Positions 43,485 through 52,412 are shown, counted from the stretch's first letter. The stretch is 64,000 bases of DNA from CAWIJJ01 sp963836405 (GCA_963836405.1 CAWIJL010000007.1:496001-560000), one strand, 5' to 3'. Notes: generated from the sequence alone by a model not told the origin. Translations and numbers: made by a program.

Positions 43485-44398
43485 ATGCAACGGTTTATTC
43501 TCTTTTTTGGGTTCGTTTGTTTACTTTCCTGCAACAAACAGGCCCCCGCACCCGCGGCGGCCGACGCCCCTCATGCCACCGTCGTCATGCGCGACGGCAG
43601 CCAGGTTCCCGGTAAAGTTCTGGAGAGCTCGGCCACGGAATTGAAATTGGCGGGCGACGACGGCATCGCGCGCACGATTCCCATGTCTCAGGTTCGCGCC
43701 GTGGACTATGGCGAAGCCGCGGCCGCCGCGCCGGCCCCGGCCGAGACGCCTGCTCCCGCGCCCGCCCAGCAACCGCATCGGGCTCACCGGCGCCGTCTGC
43801 TCCTCCGTCCCGCGCGGCCGAGTCGCCGCCCGAATCCCACATTCACCCGAAAGCCGCTGCAGTTACTACCAAGACCTATGAACTGCCCGCCGGCACGCAG
43901 GTTTCGGTCCGGGTCGAAGAAACCATCGATTCAGCCAAAGCCGTGGAAGGCCAGACATTCGCCGCCGACGTCACGAGCGACGTGCACGACGCCGCTGGAG
44001 CGGTCGTCATTCCCCGTGGAGCCAATGCCAAAATCGTCATCCGTTCGTCTTCGCAAGGTGGAAAAATCCGCGGCGCCGCCGATCTGTCCCTGGACCTCGC
44101 CTCGGTTTCGATCGACGGCCGCCGCTATCACCTGAGCACCACCGACGTGGTCAAGCGCGGTAAAGAGGGTGTGGGCGCAAACAAGCGCACCGCGGAATAC
44201 TCCGGCGGCGGCGCTGCCATTGGCGCCATTATCGGAGCGATCGCCGGCGGAGGCAAAGGGGCGGCCATCGGAGCGGGAGCCGGAGCCGGAGCAGGCGCAG
44301 TCGGCCAAATCCTGACCAAGGGCGGATCCATCAAGATCCCCGTCGAAACCGTACTCACGTTCCAATTGGATCGGCCGCTGCGCGTCCAAGCGCAGTAG
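43485..44398 (+). pseudogene. Lipoprotein with Gly-rich C-terminal domain; frame broken near 43774
   Basis: Read through one missing base this encodes about 304 residues. The N-terminal frame (43485 on) gives a lipoprotein signal MQRFILFFGFVCLLSC, with Cys17-like lipobox LLSC, a short domain (ATVVMRDGSQVPGKVLESS, then DDGIARTIPMSQVRAVDY) and a Pro/Ala linker. At 43773-43775 (CAACCGCATC) the frame must slip: the coding sense continues as ASGSPAPSAPP in another frame and on through YELPAGTQVSVRVEETIDS, the GAVVIPRGANAKIVI domain and a glycine-zipper-like stretch (AIGAIIGAIAGG, GAAIGAGAGAGAG) to 44398. The C-terminal part is found in outer-membrane-associated acidobacterial proteins. Either a genuine one-base deletion or a sequencing error. 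Confidence 0.72.
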
Positions 44399-44435
44399 TT
44401 CACCGGGGAAGCCGTCAGACCCAGGTCTACGGGCG

Positions 44436-46001
44436 TTACTGGCGCATCGCGAAGCCGAACAGCGTATCGCCCGCGCCCACCGCCAGGTACTGTGTGCCAT
44501 CGAGCTCGTAGGTGATCGGGCCGTTGCTCACACTGTTCCCCAGATTGGCGTGCCAAAGCGCGTTGCCGTTGGCGGGGTCGAGGGCCACCAGGTTTCCGGC
44601 GCCGTCCCCCGCGAACAGCAGGCGCCCGGCCGTGGAGAGCAGGCCGGAGCGTCCGCCATTTTCCCATTTGTGGCTCCACTTCACTTTGCCCGTCTTATAG
44701 TCGATGGCCTGGATCATCGATTCGCCCCAGCCGCCGCGGTCGTTGCCGCCCCACCCTTCGGGCTTGTCGCTCGGATCGTAGATGTAATAAACGCTGAAGG
44801 CTCGCGAAGCGCTCACGTAGAACAGGCCGGTGTCGGGGTTGAAAGTCGGAGGCGGCCAGTTGGTTCCGCCACCCTGGTTCGGACTGACCAGCGCGCCGTC
44901 GAGCTGCGGCTCCTTGGCAGGATCCGGTATCGGCGAGCCCTTGGCATCCACGCCCTTGGACCAGTTCACTTTCACGTATTCGTTGCTGGAAATATTCTTG
45001 CCCGTCGCGCGGTCCAGCACGAAGAAGTAGCCGTTGCGGCTGGCCTGCGCCACCAGTTTGCGCCGCTGGCCATTGATCTCGCCCTCGAAAAGAACGGGCG
45101 TCTGCGTGGCGTCCCAATCGTGCGTGTCATGCGGCGAAGACTGGAAATACCACTGCATCTTGCCCGTGTCGGGATTGAGTGCGACCACCGAGGCGGTGAA
45201 GAGATTCGCGCCCGGCCGCGCCTTACCCGCGATTACCGGCTGCGGATTACCGGTGGGCACGTAGATCATGTTCAATTCGGGGTCATACGTGGGGGTGAGC
45301 CAAGTCATTCCGCCGCCGTGCTTCATCGCTTCCAGGCTCGGCCAGGTTTCCGAACCCGGGTCGCCCATTTTCTGCGGCACGGTGTACCAGCGCCATTGCA
45401 GCTCGCCCGTTTCCGGATCGTGGGATTCGATATAGCCGGGACGGTCCAGATCGTCGCCGCTAACCCCCGTGATGATGTGGTTCTTGAGCACCAGCGGCGC
45501 CATGGAGCCGAAGTAATACTGATCCAGGTCGCAGATGGGTTTGTGCCAGCGCTCCTTGCCGTCCTTGAGGTTGAGGGAGACCAGGTGGCAATCGGGAGTC
45601 TCGAAGTACAGCCAGTTGCCGTAGACGCCGACGCCGCGGTTGCCGATGTGGTCGCCACCCTGCGATGTCCACTGGAAACGCCAGACTTCGCGGCCGGTCC
45701 GCGCATCCACGGCCCAGACATTATCCGGCATGGTGAAGTACAGGATGCCGTTCACCTGGACCGGAGTGGCCGAGATGCGGCTGCCTCCGCCCGGCCCGGG
45801 CGTCGCGCGGTAGACCCAGGCCAAGCTCAGCGACTTGATATTGGACTGGTTGATTTTGGCGAGCGTACTGTAGCGCCGGCCGGAGTAGTCGCCGTTGTAG
45901 GTGGGCCAGGAATCGGTGGGCGGCGCCCCCAGTTTGGCGGGGTCGAGCCCGCTTTGCGCCAGCAGCGCGGAAACGAATACCAGCGGGACGAGTGCCTTCA
46001 T
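44436..46001 (-). CDS. PQQ-dependent (quinoprotein) dehydrogenase
   Basis: 521 residues. Signal peptide MKALVPLVFVSALLAQ, then an eight-bladed quinoprotein propeller: WPTYNGDYSGRRYSTL near the start, repeated blades with the W-motif pattern DARTGREVWRFQW, DPETGELQWRWY, NPDTGKMQWYF, DYKTGKVKWSHK and DPANGNALWHAN. Such enzymes oxidise alcohols, aldoses or similar compounds in the periplasm with pyrroloquinoline quinone and pass electrons to a cytochrome. The start is the ATG at 46001, which overlaps the stop of the upstream cytochrome gene (ATGA). The frame is open further upstream but only as a shadow of that gene. Confidence 0.92.
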   Translation of the reverse strand: MKALVPLVFVSALLAQSGLDPAKLGAPPTDSWPTYNGDYSGRRYSTLAKINQSNIKSLSLAWVYRATPGPGGGSRISATPVQVNGILYFTMPDNVWAVDARTGREVWRFQWTSQGGDHIGNRGVGVYGNWLYFETPDCHLVSLNLKDGKERWHKPICDLDQYYFGSMAPLVLKNHIITGVSGDDLDRPGYIESHDPETGELQWRWYTVPQKMGDPGSETWPSLEAMKHGGGMTWLTPTYDPELNMIYVPTGNPQPVIAGKARPGANLFTASVVALNPDTGKMQWYFQSSPHDTHDWDATQTPVLFEGEINGQRRKLVAQASRNGYFFVLDRATGKNISSNEYVKVNWSKGVDAKGSPIPDPAKEPQLDGALVSPNQGGGTNWPPPTFNPDTGLFYVSASRAFSVYYIYDPSDKPEGWGGNDRGGWGESMIQAIDYKTGKVKWSHKWENGGRSGLLSTAGRLLFAGDGAGNLVALDPANGNALWHANLGNSVSNGPITYELDGTQYLAVGAGDTLFGFAMRQ

Positions 46002-47035
46002 TTCAGGGTCTCCAGGTAAGCGACGATGTCGTGCATGTTCTTGTCCGAGTAGTGGTCGAGCAGCTCGTGATGGGCCTGGAGGGGATCGTTCTTGACCACC
46101 TTCATCGCGGGCGTCCGCTTGAACGAACGGTACTCGCCCGACGCGTCGCGGAGCGCCACGTTGAAATCGTCCATGTGCACCAGCGCGCCCGTGACCGGCG
46201 CGCCGGATGCCGGAGTCACGGTGACCGTCACCTGGCTCGGCGATGCGCCGCCCCGCCCCCGGCCACCTCCCCGGCCGCCGGGAAAGAGAAACCGCTGCTG
46301 CAGTGCCGCCGGATCCATGCGCGACCCGATTTTCGCCAGGTCGCCGGTGGGCGAGTGGCAGGTGGAACATTTTCCTTCGCCGTTGAAGTACGCCTCGCCG
46401 GCCTTAGGATCGCCGGTCAGCACGTCTTGAATCCTGAGGGCCGCGCGCAGGGTATTGTAGACCTCCTGATGGATGGTGTGCGAGAGGTCTGCGATTTGCG
46501 CATCGGTGAGTTGCGCCACCGGCGTCGTCTGGGTCGGGTGGCCCTTTTTGAGAAACGGCCCGATAGTGCTGCCGTAGCGGTCGTGAAGCACGACTTCCGA
46601 GCGGATCAGGTCTGCGCCGCGCTCGGTGCCGCGGGCATGCGTTCCGTGACACGTGATGCATTCGGCCGCATAGACGCTGCGTCCGCGATTGGCGGCGGCT
46701 TCGTCCACAACGTGCTTGTCCGCCGAGCCGGGCGAAAAAGCGGGGCCGCGTCCGCGTCCGCCGGTGGGCGGCGCAACCGGCGCGGACGGCCCATGTTGCG
46801 TCGCCAGGTAGTCCAGAATCAGCGCCAGTTCCGCGTCTGTCCCCTTGGCGCCGCGAGCCACCATCGAATTGATATTCTCCTGCCATTGCGCGCGGGTGCG
46901 CCGCTGCGACGTCACCGTTTCCACTGCGTGACAGGCCCCGCAGACTTTCTGTAGCGCTTCCCTCGCTCCGGCCGGTTGCGCGACGCCCGCCACGGGGGCA
47001 AGCAGCAACGCGGCCGCAAAAAAGCCGTATCGCAT
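45998..47035 (-). CDS. Triple-CxxCH secreted cytochrome c, partner of the PQQ dehydrogenase
   Basis: 345 residues from the ATG at 47035, preceded by GGAGGG; the open frame further upstream is not supported. Signal peptide (FFAAALLLAPVAGVAQ), then three haem-binding motifs: CGACHAVET (about residue 32), CITCHGTHA (about 127) and CSTCHSPTG (about 228). Gly/Arg-rich linkers (GGRGRGPAF and GGRGGGRGRGG) separate the domains, and the C-terminus ends NMHDIVAYLETLK, typical of cytochrome c/PQQ partners. Overlap of its TGA with the dehydrogenase ATG shows the two are co-expressed as an electron-transfer pair. Confidence 0.9.
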   Translation of the reverse strand: MRYGFFAAALLLAPVAGVAQPAGAREALQKVCGACHAVETVTSQRRTRAQWQENINSMVARGAKGTDAELALILDYLATQHGPSAPVAPPTGGRGRGPAFSPGSADKHVVDEAAANRGRSVYAAECITCHGTHARGTERGADLIRSEVVLHDRYGSTIGPFLKKGHPTQTTPVAQLTDAQIADLSHTIHQEVYNTLRAALRIQDVLTGDPKAGEAYFNGEGKCSTCHSPTGDLAKIGSRMDPAALQQRFLFPGGRGGGRGRGGASPSQVTVTVTPASGAPVTGALVHMDDFNVALRDASGEYRSFKRTPAMKVVKNDPLQAHHELLDHYSDKNMHDIVAYLETLK

Positions 47036-47105
47036 TCCCGATTTCCCTCCCAATTGCCCAGACCGGCAAACACCGGCATTCGACCAGTGTACTAGGTCGG
47101 CCGGC

Positions 47106-47643
47106 TCACGCGATCCGTTGGCGGGGACCTGTTCGAGCCAGCAAACGTACTCGACTGGCGCCTGGCGGCACATCCAGCGTCCTGGAAAAGACCAGGCCGG
47201 TGCGCATTCCCGCCCGGTACTTCGGCTCACCCAGGTTGAACTGGATTCGTTTCAGGGAGGGGGGTTCCCGCCAGGTGCTAGACCGCTTACCGCGGCGGGT
47301 CAACGAAAAAGCAGCGAACGGAGACCCCCCACGGCCCTGGCGAGCGCCGCGATCAGGCGCGGGCGGTCCGCCGTGGGTTCCGCGGCGACGTGCAAACCGC
47401 CGGCATCGAGTGCGTTCAGGCCGACTCGCTCGCTGGCGCCAAGCCCGCCTATTACCTTAACGGCTCTCTGCCGCGCTCGGCCGTGTTGCGGAATCCCGTG
47501 TTTGCACAATCCAGAAGAATGACGGAACTGCCGGCGCGGGCCTGGAAAGTCGCACTCAACTGCTTCGAGAAGAGGCCGCGAGACAGGCTCTGTCCGCGCC
47601 CGGCACCAGGCTCGGTCGATCGCTCCGAACCGGCGGTTTCAAT
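47106..47643 (-). pseudogene. Remnant of a VWFA-related acidobacterial protein gene
   Basis: No intact gene fits, but three reverse-strand pieces line up with TIGR03436-type proteins. First, downstream of the permease stop: FSKQLSATFQARAGSSVILL then DCANTGF. Second, after a frame change near 47490: ARQRAVKVIGGLGASERVGL then NALDAGGLHV and RPRLIAALARAVGG, continuing the same VWA domain. Third, 47106-47270: FNLGEPKYRAG, GLVFSRTLDVPPGASRVRLLA, the C-terminal strand region. The middle of the VWA domain and the N-terminus are missing. Frame change plus internal loss indicate real decay, unlike the indel region at 53-57 kb. The similarity is recalled, not computed. Confidence 0.5.
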
Positions 47644-50070
47644 CTACTCGCAGCGAAGGGCTTCCACGGCGTCCACTCGCGCGGCCCGGCGGGTGGGTAT
47701 CCAGCAGGCGAGCATGGCGACTGCCGCAAACAGCACGCCCACGCCAATCAATGTATATGGATCGAGGGGATCCACGCCGTAAAGAAAAGTCTTCACCGCG
47801 CGCGCGAGCAGCACGGCCGCGGCCACTCCGGAGATCACGCCGCCCGCGATCAGGCGGAAGGCTTCGGTAAAAACCAGCCGGGCAAGGTCCCCCCTGCCGG
47901 CGCCCACGGCGGCACGGATGGCCAGTTCCCGGCGGCGCGACGCCACCGAAAGCGAAAGCACGCCGTAGATGCCGACCAGCGTCAGAACGCTGCCCAGTAT
48001 GGCGAACCCCACTAGCAATCGCATCGCGAAAATACGGGAGGCCAGCGAATCGTCGCGGATCTGGTCCAGGGTCCGAATATTCTCCACCGCGGCGGTCGGA
48101 TCTACCGAGTGAAGTTCGCGGCTCACCGAAGCGATCGCCGATCTCGGGTCCCCGGCCGTGCGAACCACCAGGTGCTTGGAAAATGCCGATGCCTGCCACA
48201 GCGAAAGGTACACTTCCGGTTCTGGCGCCTGCGTCAGGTCTCCCGTGCGGCTGTTCGACACCACGCCCACGATCTCGGCGGGCGGGCGGTCGCGCCCGCG
48301 CAGCCACAGTTTTCTGCCGATGGCGCCGTTCGGGAAGTAGCGGGCAACCAGCGCCTGATTCACCACCGCCACTATCGGCCTGTCCCGCCAGTCCGTGATC
48401 CGGAAATCGCGACCATCCAGGATTCTGAGTCCGAGCAGCTTGAAGTAATCGGTCGTCACGGAGCGCAATGGCAGCGTGATCCGTTCGCCGGCGCTGGCTG
48501 CAACCGGTTGCCCTTCGATGTCCACCGCCGCCGGCCAATCGTTGCCCGTCAGAGGCACTCCCCAGGCGAACGCAGCATATTGCACCCCCGGCAGCGCGGA
48601 GACGCGTTCTAGCGCCTTGCGGTGAAAGTCGAGCCAGTCGCCCTGCACCGCCGTGACGCTCATCGTCAGAATTCGATTGGTGCGAAATCCGGATTGCACA
48701 TCGGCGAGGTTGATCATCGTCCGGATGAGCAGTCCGGCGCCCACCAGCAGAGCTAGCGTCAAGGCGGTCTGAACCATGGCGACTCCGCGAAGCAGCCGGC
48801 TTTCCCCTCGTCCCGCGCTGCTCTTGGGGCCGGCGCTTTTGAGCACCGTCATGGGATCGTTGCGTGAAGCCCGCAGCGCCGGCAGCAGGCCCGCCAGGAC
48901 GGAGGCGGCGACAGCTGCGCCAAGGCCCCACAGCAGCACCGGCCAACCGGTTTGGACGGCGTCCAGACGCGGCACGGCGCGACTGCCGATCGTCTGAAAG
49001 ACCCGAACGGCGCCCAACGCGAGCGCCACACCGGCGGCCCCGCCCAGCAGCGCGAGCATCAGGTTCTCCGTCAGGATCTGCCGGAACAGTCCCGCGCGTC
49101 CCACTCCCAGCGCGGTGCGCACGGCGTATTCCTGCTGCCGTTGCAGCCCTCGAACCAGCAGAAGGGCCGCGGTATTCCCGCAGGCAATCAGGAGCACCAG
49201 GATGGCCGCGCCCAGCAGGGGAAACAGAATGCGCCGGCCGTCGCGGTTCATCTCGTCGGCCACCGATTCGAGCGTGGGAACAATTCCGGCGAAGGCCCGC
49301 TCCGCCTCACCCTGGCGCCTGGCGATGGCCGCAAGTTCCTGTTGCGCCTGCTGAACCGTCACGCCGTCGCGCAACCGGCCCACCACGTCCGACGACTCAT
49401 CGTTCAGGCGTGCCGGGTTGGGCGCGAACGGGGCCCAGAAATCCACCAGCGCGTTGACGTTGTAGTTCGGCTCCTGGGAATTCGCCAGCGATGGCAGAAA
49501 GCGGATCCCCGGCGGCATGACGCCGACGATCGTCACGGGGACGTCCCGCCGGCTGATCTTCATGGTTTTGCCGAGAATGTGCGGATCGCCGTTAAATTTC
49601 GTCCGCCAGACCTCGTAGCCGAGGATGGCAACGGTGGGCGCCGTGGCTCCGTTGTCCGAGTCGAGAAAAGTCCTGCCCATCAGCGGCTTGAGCCCGGCCA
49701 CGCGGAAATAATCCTTCGTTACCGCCATGCCCTCCAGCGATTCGCTGCCATCCCGGGTGATGAGAAAGTTGAAGGTCCAGCTATATGCGGCGATGGCTTC
49801 GAAAGATTTTGACTGCTTTTGCCACTCCATCCATCGCGCGGCCGGCCAGCCTCGCGGGCGGATGATCGGCTGTCCGTCCGTGCGCGAAGCAGGGAAAAGC
49901 ATCAGCCGGTCCGGCTGTCGGTAAGGCGGCGGCGTCAACAGCGCGCCCTGAATGAGGCTGAACACCGCGGACGTGGCTCCGATCCCCAATGCGAGTGTGA
50001 CCACAGCGATCCATGTGAACGCCGGCTGTTTGGACAGCATTCGGGCACCGAACCGCACATCTTTCCACAT
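47644..50070 (-). CDS. MacB/FtsX-like ABC permease of the acidobacterial duplicated orphan permease type (TIGR03434)
   Basis: 808 residues from the ATG at 50070, five bases after GGAGGAGG; an upstream in-frame GTG at 50085 lies within that ribosome-binding site. The first FtsX unit has the N-terminal helix (FTWIAVVTLALGIGATSAVFSL) and a MacB-type periplasmic domain (YFRVAGLKPLMGRTF), then three helices at about 270-400; the second unit repeats the arrangement, ending RRAARVDAVEALRCE. This two-unit form without a linked ATPase is the family hallmark. Export or envelope function is presumed; the substrate is unknown. The C-terminus parallels the truncated permease at 62402. Confidence 0.92.
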   Translation of the reverse strand: MWKDVRFGARMLSKQPAFTWIAVVTLALGIGATSAVFSLIQGALLTPPPYRQPDRLMLFPASRTDGQPIIRPRGWPAARWMEWQKQSKSFEAIAAYSWTFNFLITRDGSESLEGMAVTKDYFRVAGLKPLMGRTFLDSDNGATAPTVAILGYEVWRTKFNGDPHILGKTMKISRRDVPVTIVGVMPPGIRFLPSLANSQEPNYNVNALVDFWAPFAPNPARLNDESSDVVGRLRDGVTVQQAQQELAAIARRQGEAERAFAGIVPTLESVADEMNRDGRRILFPLLGAAILVLLIACGNTAALLLVRGLQRQQEYAVRTALGVGRAGLFRQILTENLMLALLGGAAGVALALGAVRVFQTIGSRAVPRLDAVQTGWPVLLWGLGAAVAASVLAGLLPALRASRNDPMTVLKSAGPKSSAGRGESRLLRGVAMVQTALTLALLVGAGLLIRTMINLADVQSGFRTNRILTMSVTAVQGDWLDFHRKALERVSALPGVQYAAFAWGVPLTGNDWPAAVDIEGQPVAASAGERITLPLRSVTTDYFKLLGLRILDGRDFRITDWRDRPIVAVVNQALVARYFPNGAIGRKLWLRGRDRPPAEIVGVVSNSRTGDLTQAPEPEVYLSLWQASAFSKHLVVRTAGDPRSAIASVSRELHSVDPTAAVENIRTLDQIRDDSLASRIFAMRLLVGFAILGSVLTLVGIYGVLSLSVASRRRELAIRAAVGAGRGDLARLVFTEAFRLIAGGVISGVAAAVLLARAVKTFLYGVDPLDPYTLIGVGVLFAAVAMLACWIPTRRAARVDAVEALRCE

Positions 50071-50164
50071 CCGTTCCTCCTCCACCGGCCGGGCCGATAA
50101 GCCTTGGACGACCGAAATCCCGAGTGGTTACCTTGCAGTAGAATAGCGGTTCACGGACAATCTC

Positions 50165-51460
50165 ATGCGAATGCGTTATCTCACACCCGTCCTCACATTC
50201 GGTTTGGCCTGGTTTGGCGCGCCGGTATTCGGCCAAACTGCTGCGCCGGCGCGGCCTGTTGCCAAAGCCGGAACCGCATCGTCTGCCGCGGTCTCGCCGG
50301 AACGGGTCCAGCGGATCGACCGCCTGCTTCAGAAGTATGTGGACGACAACCAGGTGGCTGGAGTGGTGGCTCTCGTCCTCCGCGACGGCAAGCCGGTTTA
50401 CGAGCGCGCCTTTGGCTGGAGCGACAAGGAAGCGGGGCGCAAGATGACTACCGATACCATCTTCCGCATCGCGTCGCAGAGCAAGGCCATCACCAGCGCT
50501 GCCGTGCTGTCGCTTGTGGAGGAGGGCAAAATCGGGATCGCCGAGCCGGTGAGCGATTTCATTCCGACCTTCGCCCATACCACCGTGGCGGTGAAGGCCG
50601 GTGCGGGCGTCAACATGGTGCCGGCCAAGCGCGCCATCGCCATCCAGGATCTGCTGACACACACCGCCGGAATCTCGTACGGCACCGATTCCCTGGTGGC
50701 GTCGTTTTATCAGGGGAAGGGGCTGGGGCCGGCCGCCGGAAACGGCTGGTACACGGCGGACAAGAACGAACCCATCTGCCTGACCATGGAACGTCTGGGG
50801 AGGCTGCCGTTTGTCGCACAGCCGGGCGAGGCGTTCGTCTACGGCTATAACATCGACATCCTGGGCTGCGTGGTCGAGAAAGCATCGGGTATGAAGCTCG
50901 ACGAATTTATTCGAACTCGCATCACCGGTCCTTTGGGGATGAAGGACACGCACTTTTTCCTGCCCGCCGGCCAGAGCTCGCGGCTCGCCGCCGTGTACGG
51001 AAGTTCGAACGGCGGCACCTACGTCCGGGCTCCCGAAGGCCCCAAAGGCCAAGGGGATTACGTGGAAGGGCCCAGGGTGAGTTTCGCGGGCGGAGCCGGA
51101 CTGCTTTCGACGGCACGCGACTATGCGCGATTTCTGGAGACCATTCGCCGCGGCGGCGCCATCGACGGCGTCCGCATCCTGGCGCCCCGCACCGTGGAGT
51201 TGATGACGACCAATCAGTCGGGTACACTCCATTCGACGACCGGTCTCGGCTTCGGCTTCGGATTCGAGACGGTGGATCGATACGGCGCCAAAGGCATGGC
51301 TGAAGTCGGGGCATTCGGCTGGGGAGGCGCTTACGGGACGACTTACGAGGTGGATCCAGCCGGCCGCCTGGTGATCGTTTTGATGATGCAGTTGATGCCC
51401 AATCGAACGGACATCCAGCAGAAGTTTTCCAATGTTGTTTACCAGGCTTTCGTGAATTAG
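50165..51460 (+). CDS. Secreted serine beta-lactamase/esterase-family hydrolase
   Basis: 431 residues. Signal peptide ending VFGQ, then the class C beta-lactamase-like domain: the SxxK nucleophile motif as SQSK in FRIASQSKAITSAAVL near residue 105, the YxN-type motif in YGYNIDILGCVVEKASGM near 225, and a C-terminal HxG-equivalent GWGGAYGT near 380. Members include esterases and D-peptidases as well as beta-lactamases, and the GWGG form is more common in the esterase/peptidase group, so resistance should not be assumed. Divergent from the permease gene across 94 bases. Confidence 0.88.
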   Translation: MRMRYLTPVLTFGLAWFGAPVFGQTAAPARPVAKAGTASSAAVSPERVQRIDRLLQKYVDDNQVAGVVALVLRDGKPVYERAFGWSDKEAGRKMTTDTIFRIASQSKAITSAAVLSLVEEGKIGIAEPVSDFIPTFAHTTVAVKAGAGVNMVPAKRAIAIQDLLTHTAGISYGTDSLVASFYQGKGLGPAAGNGWYTADKNEPICLTMERLGRLPFVAQPGEAFVYGYNIDILGCVVEKASGMKLDEFIRTRITGPLGMKDTHFFLPAGQSSRLAAVYGSSNGGTYVRAPEGPKGQGDYVEGPRVSFAGGAGLLSTARDYARFLETIRRGGAIDGVRILAPRTVELMTTNQSGTLHSTTGLGFGFGFETVDRYGAKGMAEVGAFGWGGAYGTTYEVDPAGRLVIVLMMQLMPNRTDIQQKFSNVVYQAFVN

Positions 51461-51490
51461 CGCGCGACCGTTGGTGTATTGTTTAGGGAG

Positions 51491-51507
51491 GACCGGAGGG
51501 GGTCCGG
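51491..51507 (+). promoter_or_regulatory. Hairpin with purine-rich loop upstream of the peroxiredoxin gene
   Basis: GACC/GGTC arms enclose GGAGGG, eight to ten bases ahead of the ATG at 51516. The likely ribosome-binding site thus lies in the loop or arm of a small stem. A second GGGAGG lies just upstream (51486-51491). Regulatory meaning is only a suggestion. Confidence 0.3.
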
Positions 51508-51515
51508 AAACACTT

Positions 51516-52037
51516 ATGAAATTCAACGCAACCGCTGTCGTCGCGCTGCTTGCCGGTGCGATGTTCACTGCTACTGTCGCCGTTGCGGCCGACCTGCCAC
51601 AGGTCGGACAGCAGGCGCCGGAGTTTTCGCTTCCTTCGCAGGAAGGAGGGCCCGTCAGCCTGAACCAGTTTCGGGGTAAATGGGTGGTGCTGTACTTCTA
51701 CCCCAAAGACATGACGCAGGGCTGCACCATCGAAGCCCACAATTTCCAGCAGGACTTGCCGAAGTACGACAAGGCGAATGCGGTCATCGTCGGCGTCAGC
51801 GTAGACTCCACCGACAGTCACAAGGAATTCTGCGCCAAAGAGAGCCTGACCTTCAAGCTCCTCTCGGACACCGACAAAAAGGTTGTGGCCGAGTATGGCT
51901 CGCTCGGAACCCGTGGCGTAGCCTCGCGCAATACTTTTCTGATCGACCCGAACGGCAAAATCGTCAAGGTCTGGACCGGCGTCAATCCTTCCAAACACAG
52001 CGAAGAAGTTCTGGCTGCTCTCGCCTCCACCAACTGA
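51516..52037 (+). CDS. Exported peroxiredoxin of the BCP/PrxQ group
   Basis: 173 residues from the ATG at 51516. A signal peptide (AVVALLAGAMFTATVAVA) sends it to the periplasm, unlike typical cytoplasmic BCP. The thioredoxin-fold core has APEFSLPSQEGGPVSL, VVLYFYPKDMTQGCTIEAHNF with the peroxidatic Cys in the TxxC context, VSVDSTDSHKEFCAKESL, and RNTFLIDPNGKIVKVW. The usual resolving Cys five residues after the first is His here; another Cys occurs in EFCAKE about 35 residues later and may resolve, or the enzyme may be one-Cys. Role: reduction of peroxides outside the cytoplasm. Confidence 0.9.
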   Translation: MKFNATAVVALLAGAMFTATVAVAADLPQVGQQAPEFSLPSQEGGPVSLNQFRGKWVVLYFYPKDMTQGCTIEAHNFQQDLPKYDKANAVIVGVSVDSTDSHKEFCAKESLTFKLLSDTDKKVVAEYGSLGTRGVASRNTFLIDPNGKIVKVWTGVNPSKHSEEVLAALASTN

Positions 52038-52100
52038 AGAATCCGTGTGTGATCGGCCGTTCTTCGGCCCTTGAGGTGCTCCCTCGCCATCGGGTGACTT

Positions 52101-52283
52101 ATGGACGAGAAGGACTTCAAAAAGCACCTCAAGGACTTGGCGCACGGCAATCATCACCCGGAAGAGCATGACTGGGAGACTCCCGCAGTGACGACTGCAT
52201 CCGGTGCAAAACCGGCCCGCAAGAAGGCGGTGGCCAAGTCGCGCCGCCAAGCCAAACGCAGCGGGAAGCGGGCATCCGGCTAG
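52101..52283 (+). CDS. Small basic protein of unknown function
   Basis: 60 residues: an acidic/His N-terminal half (MDEKDFKKHLKDLAHGNHH, PEEHDWE) and a strongly basic C-terminal half (PARKKAVAKSRRQAKRSGKR). There is no signal peptide and only a weak ribosome-binding site. The two-part charge pattern suggests a small nucleic-acid- or ribosome-binding protein. The following DUF1059 remnant has its own strong ribosome-binding site. Confidence 0.5.
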   Translation: MDEKDFKKHLKDLAHGNHHPEEHDWETPAVTTASGAKPARKKAVAKSRRQAKRSGKRASG

Positions 52284-52300
52284 CGAGGAGGGTGAAGCAC

Positions 52301-52412
52301 ATGTCTAAAGTGGTGCGGTGCCGCGAAGTCGGGGTTGACTGCGATTTCGTGGTGCGAACAGATTCCGCCTGAGATGGTCGCGAAAGTTCAGGCTGCCATT
52401 AGGGACGAGTAA
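52301..52412 (+). pseudogene. Remnant of a DUF1059 small-protein gene with internal deletion
   Basis: GAGGAGG at 52285-52291 and the ATG at 52301 are intact, and the first codons give the family start MSKVVRCREVGVDCDFVVR. That frame stops at once (TDSA stop). From about 52359, another frame reads EQIPPEMVAKVQAAIRDE to a TAA at 52410-52412, which is the usual DUF1059 C-terminus. The middle segment of about 25 residues, with its EEEV and two His positions, is missing, so a frame-changing deletion destroyed the gene. Family match is from memory. Confidence 0.65.

Noticed and set aside
50165..51460. Beta-lactamase resistance gene
   Set aside because: The fold includes many esterases and peptidases, and the late motif is GWGG rather than the KTG typical of beta-lactamases.
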